Part shown: positions 1-10,235 of the stretch, in pieces
Layout of the letters: each line of letters starts with the position of its first letter
How positions within the stretch are numbered: the first letter of the stretch is position 1
DNA from: an uncultured Candidatus Poseidoniales archaeon
Lineage (GTDB): Archaea; Thermoplasmatota; Poseidoniia; Poseidoniales; Poseidoniaceae
DNA length: 64,000 nucleotides
Reading direction: 5' to 3'
NCBI GenBank assembly: GCA_905181785.1
Contig: CAJIZC010000014.1
Span: forward strand, 1 to 64,000
Notes under the pieces: model-generated
The model's database searches: none
What the model was told of the DNA's origin: nothing
The model's input: the letters and a program-made list of their open reading frames with translations, nothing else
Translations under genes and position numbers: made by a program

Positions 1-318
1 TGGATTCATGATTTCCTTACCCACAGTTGGACCACAAACTTCGCCGAACAAAACACTGAGGACATGAACTGCGATCCGTTGCGAGGCGATCCTGAGCAAG
101 CAGTCTATCACATGAACAACTGGCTCAGTGGTCCGCTTGGCCTATCAGATCCGAGCCGTGGCGATGAAGCCAACGATCTTGATTTTCTCATTGAGCGTGC
201 ATCAGAATGTTGGATCCAACATGGCAAACGCCCGACCTTCATCGCCGTTGATTGGTGGGAAGACGGTGACGTTGTGGCTGCAGCCCTTGCCATCAATGAG
301 TTAGAAGCACCGATTTAA
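1..318 (+). CDS. PI-PLC-like phosphodiesterase, C-terminal fragment (5' truncated by window)
   Basis: The frame is open from base 1 to the TAA at 316-318, so only the last 105 residues are visible and the start lies upstream of the window. The pattern HMNNWLSGPLG, then FLIERASECW, then RPTFIAVDWWEDGD resembles the C-terminal part of proteins with a phosphatidylinositol-specific phospholipase C X-like fold. In those proteins an N-x-(F/W)-(I/L) segment is followed by an RA-x-x-C helix and a final P-x-F-(I/V)-AVD-(F/W) strand. The catalytic histidines would be in the missing N-terminal part. The stop overlaps the convergent Lhr stop by 2 bp. The family call is from motif memory only. Confidence 0.5.
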   Translation, partial: WIHDFLTHSWTTNFAEQNTEDMNCDPLRGDPEQAVYHMNNWLSGPLGLSDPSRGDEANDLDFLIERASECWIQHGKRPTFIAVDWWEDGDVVAAALAINELEAPI

Positions 319-3300
319 GCCCAGAACCTTCGTGTTCGGGCGTAATCAATTTCTGCGTTGTGGATGGCTTCAAGCAGGCCCTCCATGTTGTTGCGCTGTG
401 TTCTTCGCAGCAACCTCTGGGCCGTTGCTTCACCAACACCCCTGCCCATCAAGCACACCACGGCTTCATAGCCGCGGTTTTGAACCAAATCTGCGTTCTT
501 TACCATCCGGCCCTGATCTTTCTCATCGTCCGATGCAACCCACCCTTCAAGCATGGCTTGCATGCCTTCACGAGCGCACGCCAGCATTGTTCCGGAGCAT
601 TTAGTGCACCGATTGATGTCTTTGATTTCATTGAACCGTTCGACCCTAAACCTTCGCACGTTCTTGCACTTTAGACAGCACAACACGGCTCGCTCATTGA
701 CGAGGCGGGTTCTCAATTTTTCACGTACTGCAGCGTTGTCCCAATTCGGTAACAATAAATCACGGCTTGAGCGGTTGGATACGCCCATTGGTCCGGTGGC
801 TGAGATTTCGAGTTCAATCAAGCCAGTTTGAATGGCATGCAACACATCACGCGCCCCAAGAACATCCATGCGCTCATGGAAGAGCTTGTCGAGCACCTCC
901 TCCATCACAACCGTGCCTCTGTACTTGCGCAACAGGGCTTGGAGGTTGATCTTTCGAGGGTCCACGCCGTGCCTCAAAATTCCAAAGGTTTTGGCCACTT
1001 GAGCAAACCGCCAACGCACCTGCCTTGAGTTCGGAAGCGTGACACTCAACAAACCTTGGAGTGCATCAGGAGGCGTCTCAGTGAGCCACCCAACAATATG
1101 TTCAGCGTGGATGTCTCCAGTTTGGAGGCTCATTCGGGTCGGTTCATTGACCAAACGGCCCCACCTTCCGGTCTTGGTCGAGGCCATGGCCATCAAAAAG
1201 TGCCCAAGCGCCTCATTGATCCTTGAACCATGACATGAATTGATGACAATAGCATCCTCTCGTTCCTCAATCGTGATTTTCCGGTCCGTTGCAAGCACAC
1301 CGGTGGCTTCCAAATGATTGGCCACAGTTTCTGCCAAAAGGCCAAGCGCTTCTTCATCGATTGGATGCTCTTTCAAGGTTGAATGACGGTCTGCAAAAAT
1401 GGCGTTGACATCAAGTGCGTCGCTTGGAGGCGGAGGTGCAGCTTCGTAAGCACCAATGTCCTCTGCGACCAAGTGCCGCAAGCGCCCTATGTCACGGGCT
1501 ATGGCTTTGGGCACCGGAGGCAATTCTCCAACCCACTGTGGAGCGTTCGCTTGATCTGAAACGGGCGTGACGAGCAATTCTGATTGTTCGGGGTCGGCAT
1601 CAATGATCATCCATGTCCGTCCAGCCATGACGAATTGTCGGCGATGGCCATCGTCCTCTTCTCCGCTGTCATTGAGCGATAACACGAACGCCTCATCGAC
1701 GTTTCCAAGGCTTCGGCGAGTGACAGCATCTCGAACGCGATAGGATTGCTTGTCTGGGATCATCGATAGGTGATTCGTCACCCACTGGCGCGTGCGCCCT
1801 GCGGTTGAGAACCATCCCTTGGCAAACAATTCTGGAACCGGAACTTCAAGTTCCTTGAGGGCGGCAGAAATCTCTTCATCTGGAACATTGTACTTCGGTC
1901 GTTCCTCGGGCAGTTCCAATTTCTTCACTGCTGCTTCGGCTTGTGCTAATGCATACACCTTTGCTGGCCATCGGTACCAAGGGACTTCCTTTGGATCTGG
2001 CGTGTGTCGAATGATCCAACTGTCAGCAAGCACCTTGAGGATAGCTTCGGTGTCCTGGCGGTTCCATCCCTGGAATTGGCTCGCATTGCCAATGATTTCG
2101 GTCGCTGTATCGATCGGAACTGCGTTATGGGAATGCGCCATCAAGACCAACTGGTTGGCCACCACTGCTTTGGGTCGGTCGCGCCATTGTACCGGTTCAA
2201 TTTCACCAAACATAGCGCGCCGTGCCACGACTGCACCTTCGGCAATTTCGTCTGCATCCCAGGCCAGCAGGTGGCCGCGACCAACGCCACCAAGGCGATG
2301 GTCAGCCCGACCGACACGCTGCAGCATTCGGTCGACAGAACGAGGGCTTTTGACTTGGATGATGCGTTGAATTTTCCCTACGTCGATGCCGAGTTCAAGG
2401 CTGGAAGTGCACACTAAGCCGGAAAGGTCTCCAGCTCTCAGTCGATCTTCCATGTCTTGGCGTGTATCGGCTGCTAACGAACCGTGGTGGACACCAATTT
2501 GGACATCAGGGGCCATGGTTTGCAGTCGATTGGCAATTGTTTCAGCGTCGTTTCTGCTGTTGACGAACACCAAGCATGGAGGTTCGGTCCTCAGCACCTC
2601 AATCAGCCGCCTAAAACTCGCGTGAACCCGAGGTGTCACCCCTAATTCGATGCCACCTACCTCGTCTTCTGCCAGCGGTTGAGCGCATTCTACCGTTAAG
2701 TCGGTGCTTCGCTCGCCCATAGCCAGAATGGCTTTACCCCGTTCGGGCGAGAGCCATTTGGCAACATCATCTGGATTTCCTACGGTGGCTGAAAGACCAA
2801 TTCTCTGGACCTTTCGTCCGGATAATGCTTCCAATCGAGCAAGCCCCAATGACAACTGCCATCCTCGTTCACTGGCGGCTAAATCGTGCACTTCATCGAC
2901 GATGACTGCTCGTACAGTGCCGAGCAATTTTCTCAAATTCTTTCCAGTGAACATCAGTTGGAATGTTTCAGGCGTTGTGACAAGGAGATGCGGGGGCTTT
3001 CTCGTTTGTCGAGCCCGCTCGCTCTGTGTGGTATCACCGTGGCGCAACCCCACCTTGAGGCCAACAGCGCTGGTGATTTCTTCCAGCCTTCGATCCACAT
3101 CTCTGTTTAAGGCACGAAGCGGTGTAATGTACAAAATGGCCAGCGGGTCCCATTGTTCGTTCAAGCAACGGTGCAGGACGGGAAGGACTGCAGCCATGGT
3201 CTTCCCCGACCCTGTTGGTGCGATGATGATTCTGTCCTCACCGGCACACAGTTCTGGCAGGGATGCAGTTTGGACCGGGGTGGGTTGCCAGCCTCGTTCA

Positions 3301-3350
3301 TCGAGTGAGGCCTCAAGCCGTTCATCGAGGATTGAAAACACACCAGACAT
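315..3350 (-). CDS. lhr: Lhr-type ATP-dependent DNA/RNA helicase
   Basis: This is a superfamily 2 DExH helicase of about 1011 aa. The Q-like motif (WQPTPVQ) is followed by Walker A APTGSGKT (about residues 44-51), the DEVH box (VIVDEVHDLA), motif III SAT, motif IV-V (LVFVNSRNDAE, TSSLELGIDVG) and motif VI (QRVGRADHR). The long C-terminal half is typical of Lhr, a repair-associated 3'-5' translocase. It ends with a CxxC...CxxC cluster (CLKC, CTKC) that probably binds zinc. The ATG at 3350 is preferred because it follows GGGGAGG. An in-frame TTG at 3374 would add eight residues. The stop overlaps the convergent upstream gene by 2 bp. Confidence 0.9.
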   Translation of the reverse strand: MSGVFSILDERLEASLDERGWQPTPVQTASLPELCAGEDRIIIAPTGSGKTMAAVLPVLHRCLNEQWDPLAILYITPLRALNRDVDRRLEEITSAVGLKVGLRHGDTTQSERARQTRKPPHLLVTTPETFQLMFTGKNLRKLLGTVRAVIVDEVHDLAASERGWQLSLGLARLEALSGRKVQRIGLSATVGNPDDVAKWLSPERGKAILAMGERSTDLTVECAQPLAEDEVGGIELGVTPRVHASFRRLIEVLRTEPPCLVFVNSRNDAETIANRLQTMAPDVQIGVHHGSLAADTRQDMEDRLRAGDLSGLVCTSSLELGIDVGKIQRIIQVKSPRSVDRMLQRVGRADHRLGGVGRGHLLAWDADEIAEGAVVARRAMFGEIEPVQWRDRPKAVVANQLVLMAHSHNAVPIDTATEIIGNASQFQGWNRQDTEAILKVLADSWIIRHTPDPKEVPWYRWPAKVYALAQAEAAVKKLELPEERPKYNVPDEEISAALKELEVPVPELFAKGWFSTAGRTRQWVTNHLSMIPDKQSYRVRDAVTRRSLGNVDEAFVLSLNDSGEEDDGHRRQFVMAGRTWMIIDADPEQSELLVTPVSDQANAPQWVGELPPVPKAIARDIGRLRHLVAEDIGAYEAAPPPPSDALDVNAIFADRHSTLKEHPIDEEALGLLAETVANHLEATGVLATDRKITIEEREDAIVINSCHGSRINEALGHFLMAMASTKTGRWGRLVNEPTRMSLQTGDIHAEHIVGWLTETPPDALQGLLSVTLPNSRQVRWRFAQVAKTFGILRHGVDPRKINLQALLRKYRGTVVMEEVLDKLFHERMDVLGARDVLHAIQTGLIELEISATGPMGVSNRSSRDLLLPNWDNAAVREKLRTRLVNERAVLCCLKCKNVRRFRVERFNEIKDINRCTKCSGTMLACAREGMQAMLEGWVASDDEKDQGRMVKNADLVQNRGYEAVVCLMGRGVGEATAQRLLRRTQRNNMEGLLEAIHNAEIDYARTRRFWA

Positions 3351-3450
3351 AGCCTCCCCACCCTCTACGAGCAATCCTTACGGCAACCTCTTTTGAGGAT
3401 TTGCAATCAAGCAAGGGGTTCAAAAATGACGGAGAACGATGGACTGCGTA

Positions 3451-6400
3451 TCAGTCTTCGTCGTAATCATCGTCATCGTCATCTTCTTCCTCTTCCTCTT
3501 CCCAGTCTTCTCCGCCGTCGAAGAGCCCTTCACTGTGGTCGATTCTGGTCCGTGAAGCAACTGTGGCAACACCAATCAAGACGATGATTGATGTGACGAT
3601 GAAAATCCAAGCGAGTGGGTTTTCCCTCGGTGAATCAAACCATCCGAGGTACATAGGGTATGCGAGTTCGACGGAGTGCTCAGCCGTGTTGTCCTCGTCG
3701 TTCACTTCAACAATGAGGTTGTCACGATCAACGACGATACGGAGGCGGTCCACTTCTTCAGCTTTCCAATTGGTTTTGACTTCGATGATTTCTCCTGAAT
3801 CGATACCAGCGAGTGTAACTTCATCGAATGGTTCGTCCTCATCGCCCGCATAGAAACTAACCTTGAACGGAGAGTTTGTGTCACCGCCGGTGTTGACCAC
3901 ATGTGCGGCGACCTCGACGTTTGAGCCGGGTGCGACGTGGTCGTCTGATAGGTCGATTGAATGGACGCGCAGTTCAGGGCCAACGGCACCCAAACGGATC
4001 CATTGGCGCTCGAAATCAGTGTCATCGACTGCCAATTCTGGAACCGGGCTCGCTTCGGAATTCGAAACGACTGGGAACTGGTTACCGGCTGTATCATAGC
4101 CGCTGATGTAGAATCCAACAAAGTCGCCCACCTTTGGCGCGATGCGTCCATTGTCGGTGAGGTCAACCGCTCCGGTCCAAATCACATTCTGGCCTTCTTG
4201 TTGCATCCCAAGTAGAGTCGAGCCAGCACCGATGGTTACGGTGCGGGTCGCATCTCGCATGACCCAGTGCACCATTTGCCTTGATCCGGTGAGGTCAGCG
4301 TCTTCGGTACCGTGGAATTCAACCGGTACGAAGGTAAGATCGTTGTTTGCTGAGATATCAATGACATTCAACGGACTTGTTCGCTTGACAACACGGGGGG
4401 CAGCATCGTCAACAATCACCTGTAGGGTTGTCGAAACTAAGGTGCCCGTCATGTCTTCTCCTCGGCCTGGGATGTTGGTGATTGAGATTAAACAGGTTCG
4501 AGTTGGTGAGGATTGAAGCGTGGTCGCAGAGGAGAGCGGCACTTCCACGGCGTAATGGCCTTGGGCGGTGAGGGAGCCATCGCTCCACATCTTTTCGCCG
4601 TCAAAGACCTCGACGAGGATGCCCACGTCTCGAGGTGCAGGGACGCTGCTTCCTTCATAGACAACGGTTCCAGTGAACGCCAATCGGTCATCCTTGCGCA
4701 CACGGCTGCCGTCGGCAATTTGCCCTGTGCGTGGCTCGCTGATGTCTTCTACGAGGTAGTCGCTTGGCGCCAACATCAAATCGTTTTCAACTCGGAAGGT
4801 GTGTTCGAGAAGTAAAATTCTGTCTTCGAAGGCGGATCCACGCTCCTTGTAGATCAGTGCCACATCGCCCATTTCTTCATCAGGCCAGTCCCATCCAATT
4901 TCGAAGTGGAAGGCCAATTGAATCCATGGCAATCCGGACTCATTTGTCGTTTCAAGCATGGCGCTTGTGGACATGAGGGTTATGAAATCACTCTCGGACC
5001 AGAAGGTATCGTTCACTCCAGAGTAGGAGATGCGTTGTGCATCTCGCAATGGATTTGGTCCTTCAAAGTCAAAGACAAGGGAGATGTGCTCAAAGTCGAT
5101 GGCTGTGTTGGCATCAATGAAGCCGAGCGTGATGGTTTGTTCCATGCCCGCAAAGATTGGAGCGTTGTCCTCATGACCGACCCATTCCAAGCCAGTGAAC
5201 ACGGCAGTGGAGTCCTTTCTGGTTCGGAAGGTTGCATCGTCATGCTCGAATCCAGAATCAGATTCAAAGGTTAAGATTTCATCATCGTCATTGGTGACAG
5301 CATAATACAGGGCGTTACCCGCCTGATCGCCGCCTTTCCAGAAGTAAGACACACGGCCCATGTTCGGGTTGCGGGAGTGGTCAATGGTGGTGATGAACCA
5401 CTTGTTCTTGGTTTCAGAGGTGTTCTCCACATTCTTTGAGGCGTATTCCTGTGGGTCAGCTTCACCGTTTCTGTTGGTGTCGTGATCCGCTTCGACCCAA
5501 TACATCAGTTCGAGGTTCATTGGATGGCCGACGTCGTCGTTGATCATGACCTTGATTTCCTGCTGAGTGCTTGCCGCTTCATAGCCGTCATCAATCGGGG
5601 CGAAGTCCATGCGCTCGGGAGCTGTAGCGTCGACCTTGTAGGTTCGTTGCCAATCGCCGTTTGGAGCCATGACGTGGGTTGGGTCGCGCTCGTTGTAGGT
5701 CTGTACCTCGTAGGTAAGGCCGTCTGGAACATCGATTTCTGGCAAGTCAATGCCGATGAAGAATGTTCCATTGTTGTTGGTTGTGTCGCGAGCGGTGCTT
5801 TCGACCCATCCATTGCGTGAGATTCGAACATCGAAGGCGCTGTCCTTTGGGGCGTCCTCTGTGTTTTGGAACCACATAGCGCCTTGGAAGTACAAGGTTT
5901 CACCAGCGGCCACCCATGAGTTGTCAGGAACATCGTCCATGGTCAAACGACCATCGTTGTCGCGAACCTTGAGCCAGCCGAGGCCGAAGCTACGGTTGAC
6001 AGTCATCGTTTCGTCGCTGAGCAAATCCAATGGGGCATAGCCTGCAGAGCCACTGTTGTCCAAGCATCCGGTCTTGAATCGAACGTTGTTTTGGTCAGGG
6101 AACTCTGAGGTGACATGGAAGATCCAATGAATTTCGAGGATGCCGTTGTTTTCATTGGACCAAGAACTTGCATCCATCTCAATGTAGTCTTCAGGGTCGT
6201 TTGGATCAGGGAACACGTCGCCATTTTGCCAGGTCATGGTTGGATTTTTAGCAATGGAATTGGTTTGTAGCGTCAACGTCGCTTCTGTCATGCTCGATGC
6301 ATCTTCTCCGATGATGTGGCGCGTCACAACTTCGTAGGGTTGAAGTCGCTCGTGAAGGATTTCTCCAACGGGGATTTGAATGTCGAGGTTGATGGTGTTC

Positions 6401-8595
6401 ACCGTGTAGGTGATGGAAAAAGATTCCAACACAAGCACACCAGAGGAGGAAGACACCAACCCAATCGAGAGGTTTGCAATACCAGCACCAGTGTCTGGAA
6501 TTCGATCATTAAGGCACTTGAGAAGGTTGTTGACGCTTCCAGACACCGTCACATGGGTGACGGTGAGGGGGCCCATCAGGGCGCCATCGCTTGCGGGCAT
6601 CTTCCAACAGGTGGGGGTTGTCCATTCAAACGGCTTGGCTGGATTCAACAGGCCACCAATTTCAATGCCTGATTCTTCCGGTGCATCAGCGTGTTGTGCG
6701 ACGATGATGTTTGAGATCGAAGGCGTGTTTTGGGTGTTGGATGAACTCAATTCAACCCTCAAGCACATGTAATAACCCGTTGGGCTGAGGGCTTTGGTTT
6801 GGCCCGATTGAGCGGTGGTCCATGTTTGAACGCCTGTTGTTCCAGAGGTGCATGTCGAGGAGGAGGCGTACCCGTAATTCACTCGAATCGAGGTGCCAGA
6901 TGGTGTTGTTGCGTTCCAGGTAATGGTTGCAGCAACCGTGGATTTTACGCCACTGCCGACGTATTGATTGGTGTACATGTAGCCTGAGGTGACATAGGAG
7001 GTGGTGTACTCAATACCAATCATGTCCAAAATTGGCGTGTCAGTGGCTGTTCCATTGAGGGTTGCGCGCCAATCAAGGCTTGTGCTCGCCGATGGGAAAG
7101 TGACCGCTTGACCAGTATTCACGTGGCGCCATGTGGCGCCACCATCGTTGGACAGATCGACGTCGATGCTTGTTCCACTTGGAAGATAGCCAATGATGCC
7201 CGATACAAAGAATTCAGAAATTGGTTTGGAGATCGAAACTGTTGCACCTCGAATCAAATTGGAAGTTGAGGTTGGGGTCCTTGCATCGAACAAAGCCCCG
7301 TCGCCGTGGCTGTAGATCTTGTGACGGGAAGAACTTGCACAGTACGCTGTGCTGTAGTAAGAGCACGCGAAACTGAGTTTCCCATCGCCTGACTCGACAA
7401 GGCCGTAATGACCACCTTCTTGCACGTCTTTAACGCCCATGTGTTCGATGAAATTTCCGTTGAACCTCAGGTAGTGGTGATAACTGTCGTAATTGTAACC
7501 CACACCGCTCTTGTACCCAGTGTCGTACTCATTGTAGACAATCGTCGGGTAATTCACAACCAGGCCTGCGCCGTATTGTGTAGGGATGGTAGAAGTTGTG
7601 CCGAGGGTCCATGTTCCGTTGAGCGAAGTCGGTGTGATTTTGTTGACTTCGTTGAGGTAGTGTGCTTGTGCAGAATAGCTGTAGGTTGAAACCCACATTT
7701 TCCCAGTCGATTCATCAATGTCAACACCCGTCACATAGTTTGGGCTGAACGACCAAGATCGTTCACACTTCCATTGTCGTCCGTCCTCGGTACCGTCGTT
7801 GTTCGTGTCGATGTTTCGAACGGTCCATTTTGTGAGGTAGTAGTAGGAACTGTGTGCAGTGTAGACCGTATTCCCGTCAACAGTTGCATCGCTCATTCGG
7901 TAGTATTGACTTGACGAGCACCCGTTGGTGGTCACATCAACGCTTGCAGTGCCAAGGTAAGCGCCGGAAGTAGCGTTGATTCGGAGCACAACTGGGATGC
8001 TGTAAAGACCCGATGAGGTGTATCGCATGACGTGGAATTCATCACCCACTTGGACAACAACTCCAATGTAATTCCAGCTAGCCGTGGTGCTGACGCTCAA
8101 TTGAGGGAAAATCTTGGTTAATCCGGTGTAACCTTGGTCGCCATTGGCGATGAACTGGCCCGATGTGTTCTGTACGGCAGACCCTTTCGATTGCACCTGT
8201 TGAGTTCTTCCAAAGTCCAAATTAGCGGTGGATGGGTTGCCTCGAAGTTCCAAACTTTGGGTATCAACGTTGACGCTTTGACGGCTTCCAGAAGTGAAAG
8301 GTGATGGGGCGCTGCCGCTCCATGCGCCATCGCCGGCTCCGCCAAAATGACTGTTGGTGGTGAAGTTGGTGTAGGTGGTTCGACTCGCTTCGCCCCGCAG
8401 TTTGAATTCAGCGGCTGTCACTTCGGCTCCGAATGGGATTGACAGATCGCCTGCAGTTCCGTTCCCACTGCCTGAAAATGTGTGGGTGTATGAGGTCGTT
8501 CCGTTTTGAAATTGCGTTTCAGTGGTTGCTCCAGCAGCGATCGGGGCCATCAATGAAGTGAGGAAAATAAGGGTCAGAAATATTGCTTTTCGCAT
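3451..8595 (-). CDS. Giant secreted surface protein with C-terminal membrane anchor (1714 aa)
   Basis: The start at 8595 gives a clean signal peptide (MRKAIFLTLIFLTSLMAP, cleavage near AAGA), and GGTGAT lies 5 nt upstream. The long exported part is rich in Thr, Ser, Asn and Asp and looks like tandem beta-sandwich modules. Near residue 1035 is a calcium-loop-like stretch, DHDTNRNGEADPQEY. A CARDB-like module (about 1540-1640; SNVEVAAHVVNTGGDT) precedes one transmembrane helix (about 1658-1680). The cytoplasmic tail is almost pure Asp/Glu. No catalytic motif is recognised. The layout matches the 1964-aa protein at 36.4-42.3 kb, so the two are probably paralogues. The role is inferred to be a cell-envelope or adhesive protein. 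Confidence 0.8.
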   Translation of the reverse strand: MRKAIFLTLIFLTSLMAPIAAGATTETQFQNGTTSYTHTFSGSGNGTAGDLSIPFGAEVTAAEFKLRGEASRTTYTNFTTNSHFGGAGDGAWSGSAPSPFTSGSRQSVNVDTQSLELRGNPSTANLDFGRTQQVQSKGSAVQNTSGQFIANGDQGYTGLTKIFPQLSVSTTASWNYIGVVVQVGDEFHVMRYTSSGLYSIPVVLRINATSGAYLGTASVDVTTNGCSSSQYYRMSDATVDGNTVYTAHSSYYYLTKWTVRNIDTNNDGTEDGRQWKCERSWSFSPNYVTGVDIDESTGKMWVSTYSYSAQAHYLNEVNKITPTSLNGTWTLGTTSTIPTQYGAGLVVNYPTIVYNEYDTGYKSGVGYNYDSYHHYLRFNGNFIEHMGVKDVQEGGHYGLVESGDGKLSFACSYYSTAYCASSSRHKIYSHGDGALFDARTPTSTSNLIRGATVSISKPISEFFVSGIIGYLPSGTSIDVDLSNDGGATWRHVNTGQAVTFPSASTSLDWRATLNGTATDTPILDMIGIEYTTSYVTSGYMYTNQYVGSGVKSTVAATITWNATTPSGTSIRVNYGYASSSTCTSGTTGVQTWTTAQSGQTKALSPTGYYMCLRVELSSSNTQNTPSISNIIVAQHADAPEESGIEIGGLLNPAKPFEWTTPTCWKMPASDGALMGPLTVTHVTVSGSVNNLLKCLNDRIPDTGAGIANLSIGLVSSSSGVLVLESFSITYTVNTINLDIQIPVGEILHERLQPYEVVTRHIIGEDASSMTEATLTLQTNSIAKNPTMTWQNGDVFPDPNDPEDYIEMDASSWSNENNGILEIHWIFHVTSEFPDQNNVRFKTGCLDNSGSAGYAPLDLLSDETMTVNRSFGLGWLKVRDNDGRLTMDDVPDNSWVAAGETLYFQGAMWFQNTEDAPKDSAFDVRISRNGWVESTARDTTNNNGTFFIGIDLPEIDVPDGLTYEVQTYNERDPTHVMAPNGDWQRTYKVDATAPERMDFAPIDDGYEAASTQQEIKVMINDDVGHPMNLELMYWVEADHDTNRNGEADPQEYASKNVENTSETKNKWFITTIDHSRNPNMGRVSYFWKGGDQAGNALYYAVTNDDDEILTFESDSGFEHDDATFRTRKDSTAVFTGLEWVGHEDNAPIFAGMEQTITLGFIDANTAIDFEHISLVFDFEGPNPLRDAQRISYSGVNDTFWSESDFITLMSTSAMLETTNESGLPWIQLAFHFEIGWDWPDEEMGDVALIYKERGSAFEDRILLLEHTFRVENDLMLAPSDYLVEDISEPRTGQIADGSRVRKDDRLAFTGTVVYEGSSVPAPRDVGILVEVFDGEKMWSDGSLTAQGHYAVEVPLSSATTLQSSPTRTCLISITNIPGRGEDMTGTLVSTTLQVIVDDAAPRVVKRTSPLNVIDISANNDLTFVPVEFHGTEDADLTGSRQMVHWVMRDATRTVTIGAGSTLLGMQQEGQNVIWTGAVDLTDNGRIAPKVGDFVGFYISGYDTAGNQFPVVSNSEASPVPELAVDDTDFERQWIRLGAVGPELRVHSIDLSDDHVAPGSNVEVAAHVVNTGGDTNSPFKVSFYAGDEDEPFDEVTLAGIDSGEIIEVKTNWKAEEVDRLRIVVDRDNLIVEVNDEDNTAEHSVELAYPMYLGWFDSPRENPLAWIFIVTSIIVLIGVATVASRTRIDHSEGLFDGGEDWEEEEEEDDDDDDYDED

Positions 8596-8826
8596 GGAAA
8601 TCACCAAGTGTCCCTCAATGGGCCTTCGGCCCACCATCGACAAAGCATTTCAACTTCTCCCTTTCCCGTCGCAGGGAAGAATGCGAAGGCTTGACTGTCA
8701 GTTGCTTCCAACCGCTCCACCTGCCTATATTCTGTTTGTGGTGCAATGATTTGACATTCTTTACGGCCTCCATAGAAGGAAGCCTCAAGGAGTTGTTCGG
8801 ATTCTCTTGGGATAAGGCGGACAACG
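8596..8826. promoter_or_regulatory. Divergent intergenic region with a GC-rich hairpin
   Basis: This 231-bp gap separates the giant surface protein (minus) from the small membrane protein (plus). It holds a perfect hairpin, TGGGCC-TTC-GGCCCA (8619-8633), which would lie in the leader of the surface-protein mRNA 24 bp before its ATG. A weaker TTCCC...GGGAA pair follows near 8665. A TATA-like TATATT lies near 8726. No gene was found here. Promoter assignments are uncertain. Confidence 0.35.
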
Positions 8827-9213
8827 GTGCTTGGTATGATTTCAAAATGGTGGGCAAGGCAACACGGACGACAACTTGGCTATGCCGCAGCGGCATCGGG
8901 TGCGATGTTCATCCTGTTTCTGTTGGCTGCTGTTCAGATTCTTTTCCTTCAAGGGGACTCTTCTCCATACAAGGATTTTACCGGCCTTGCCATAGGGTTA
9001 GGGGTATTTTCATCAATCATGCTTCTCATCATTTTGCCCGAGTTTATGAGTTTGCGCGGCCATGCTTTGCTGCTTGAGGAATTACGAAGCATCGATTCCA
9101 CCTCGGAATTGCGCCGTCGAAAAGCAGAGGGTGATGAATCAGCAGACGCACTCGGGGCCGGTCACGATGCATCTTGGACAGCATTCCTTGAAAGCAAGGG
9201 ACTTCGACGATAA
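8827..9213 (+). CDS. Small two-helix membrane protein, unknown function
   Basis: This 128-aa protein starts at GTG 8827, with an alternative in-frame ATG at 8836. Two hydrophobic segments, about residues 19-42 (AAASGAMFILFLLAAVQILF) and 52-70 (LAIGLGVFSSIMLLIILP), are followed by a charged cytoplasmic-looking tail. I do not recognise a family. It ends 17 bp before the signal peptidase gene on the same strand, so the two are probably co-transcribed. That hints at a role in or near the secretion membrane, but nothing in the protein itself shows this. Confidence 0.6.
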   Translation: MLGMISKWWARQHGRQLGYAAAASGAMFILFLLAAVQILFLQGDSSPYKDFTGLAIGLGVFSSIMLLIILPEFMSLRGHALLLEELRSIDSTSELRRRKAEGDESADALGAGHDASWTAFLESKGLRR

Positions 9214-9230
9214 GCCAGAGGGGACCATCG

Positions 9231-10235
9231 TTGCAAAGGAAAGACCCGCTCATATTGTTGCTCCGAGAAGTGACATTGGCTGCGGGGATGATCGGTATTC
9301 TGGTGCTTGGATTGTACGCCCACACAGGTTCGATGCCACCGCTTGTGGTCGTCGAATCATCCTCCATGATCCATGAAGAAAATGGAGAGGTTGGAAGCAT
9401 AGATGCGGGTGATTTGGTCTTGGTCCACGATCAATCAATGGATACCGTTACCACCTTTGCAGAAGCATCAAATCCAGCTCACCCTCGTTATGGATACGAG
9501 CAGCATGGCATGCCGGGCGATGTCATTATTTACGACAAAAATGGCGACGGAGGCACCCCAATTATCCACCGTGCAATCCTCGAAGTTGTGGCCCATCTCA
9601 CTCAGACACCCGACCGTACCGCTCCTAGAGACGCTCCCTCAAACACTCACTGCCCTGAAGGTGGAAGTTACGATGATGCACTGCTTGACACCGACGGAGC
9701 GCTCGGTACATGCGTCTTAACTTGGAACGTACCGGGCACCGCTGTGGTGAACGCTTCAACCATTACCATCGCTTTTGACGGCGTTGACGCTGGCCATTAT
9801 GATTGCAAACGCATGGCTCACGCCAACGTCGAACCTTACTTGGTGGTCTGGAATTGGACGCCGTCTCAAGCGGGTATGCTCACGCTCGGTGACAACAACC
9901 ACTGCTCCGTAGATCAGGGCTCCAGTGCCGTGAATGGTTCAGTTGGCGTCCACAGTGAATCAGGAGTTGTTCGACCAGTTCGAGATTCGTGGTTGATCGG
10001 GGTTGCAGGTGGCGAATTGCCATGGCTGGGCACCGTAAAATTAGCCCTGAACGTCGATTCTGCGTCACCAGGCACAATCTATGTTCCAAATTCTTCCTAT
10101 CTGGCTTTATTCATCATTGTGGCAGGCGTGCTTCTCGCCCCTATGGCTTTGCAACCTGTTCTGGAGCGAATCATAAAAGCCTCACCAGAACTCAAATTGG
10201 CTCAAGAAGAACTTGCTGGAGACGAAGAAGAGTAG
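9231..10235 (+). CDS. Signal peptidase I, archaeal Ser/His type
   Basis: This is an S26B-like membrane protease that would cleave signal peptides from exported proteins, including the surface proteins in this window. A membrane helix (residues 10-30) leads into VVVESSSM, with the nucleophile probably Ser45 just before Met. GDVIIYDKNGD and then IIHRAI follow, where His113 takes the place of the bacterial lysine, as in archaeal and ER enzymes. At 334 aa it is longer than usual. An inserted beta-rich domain (about 130-275) precedes a second helix (about 288-308). The start is a TTG with GAGGGGA 6-7 nt upstream. The stop abuts the convergent neighbour's stop with no gap. Confidence 0.82.
   Translation: MQRKDPLILLLREVTLAAGMIGILVLGLYAHTGSMPPLVVVESSSMIHEENGEVGSIDAGDLVLVHDQSMDTVTTFAEASNPAHPRYGYEQHGMPGDVIIYDKNGDGGTPIIHRAILEVVAHLTQTPDRTAPRDAPSNTHCPEGGSYDDALLDTDGALGTCVLTWNVPGTAVVNASTITIAFDGVDAGHYDCKRMAHANVEPYLVVWNWTPSQAGMLTLGDNNHCSVDQGSSAVNGSVGVHSESGVVRPVRDSWLIGVAGGELPWLGTVKLALNVDSASPGTIYVPNSSYLALFIIVAGVLLAPMALQPVLERIIKASPELKLAQEELAGDEEE

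Noticed and set aside
1792-2370. Plus-strand open frame (192 codons) opposite lhr
   Set aside because: It is antisense to the conserved helicase core, with Ser/Arg-rich low-information sequence.
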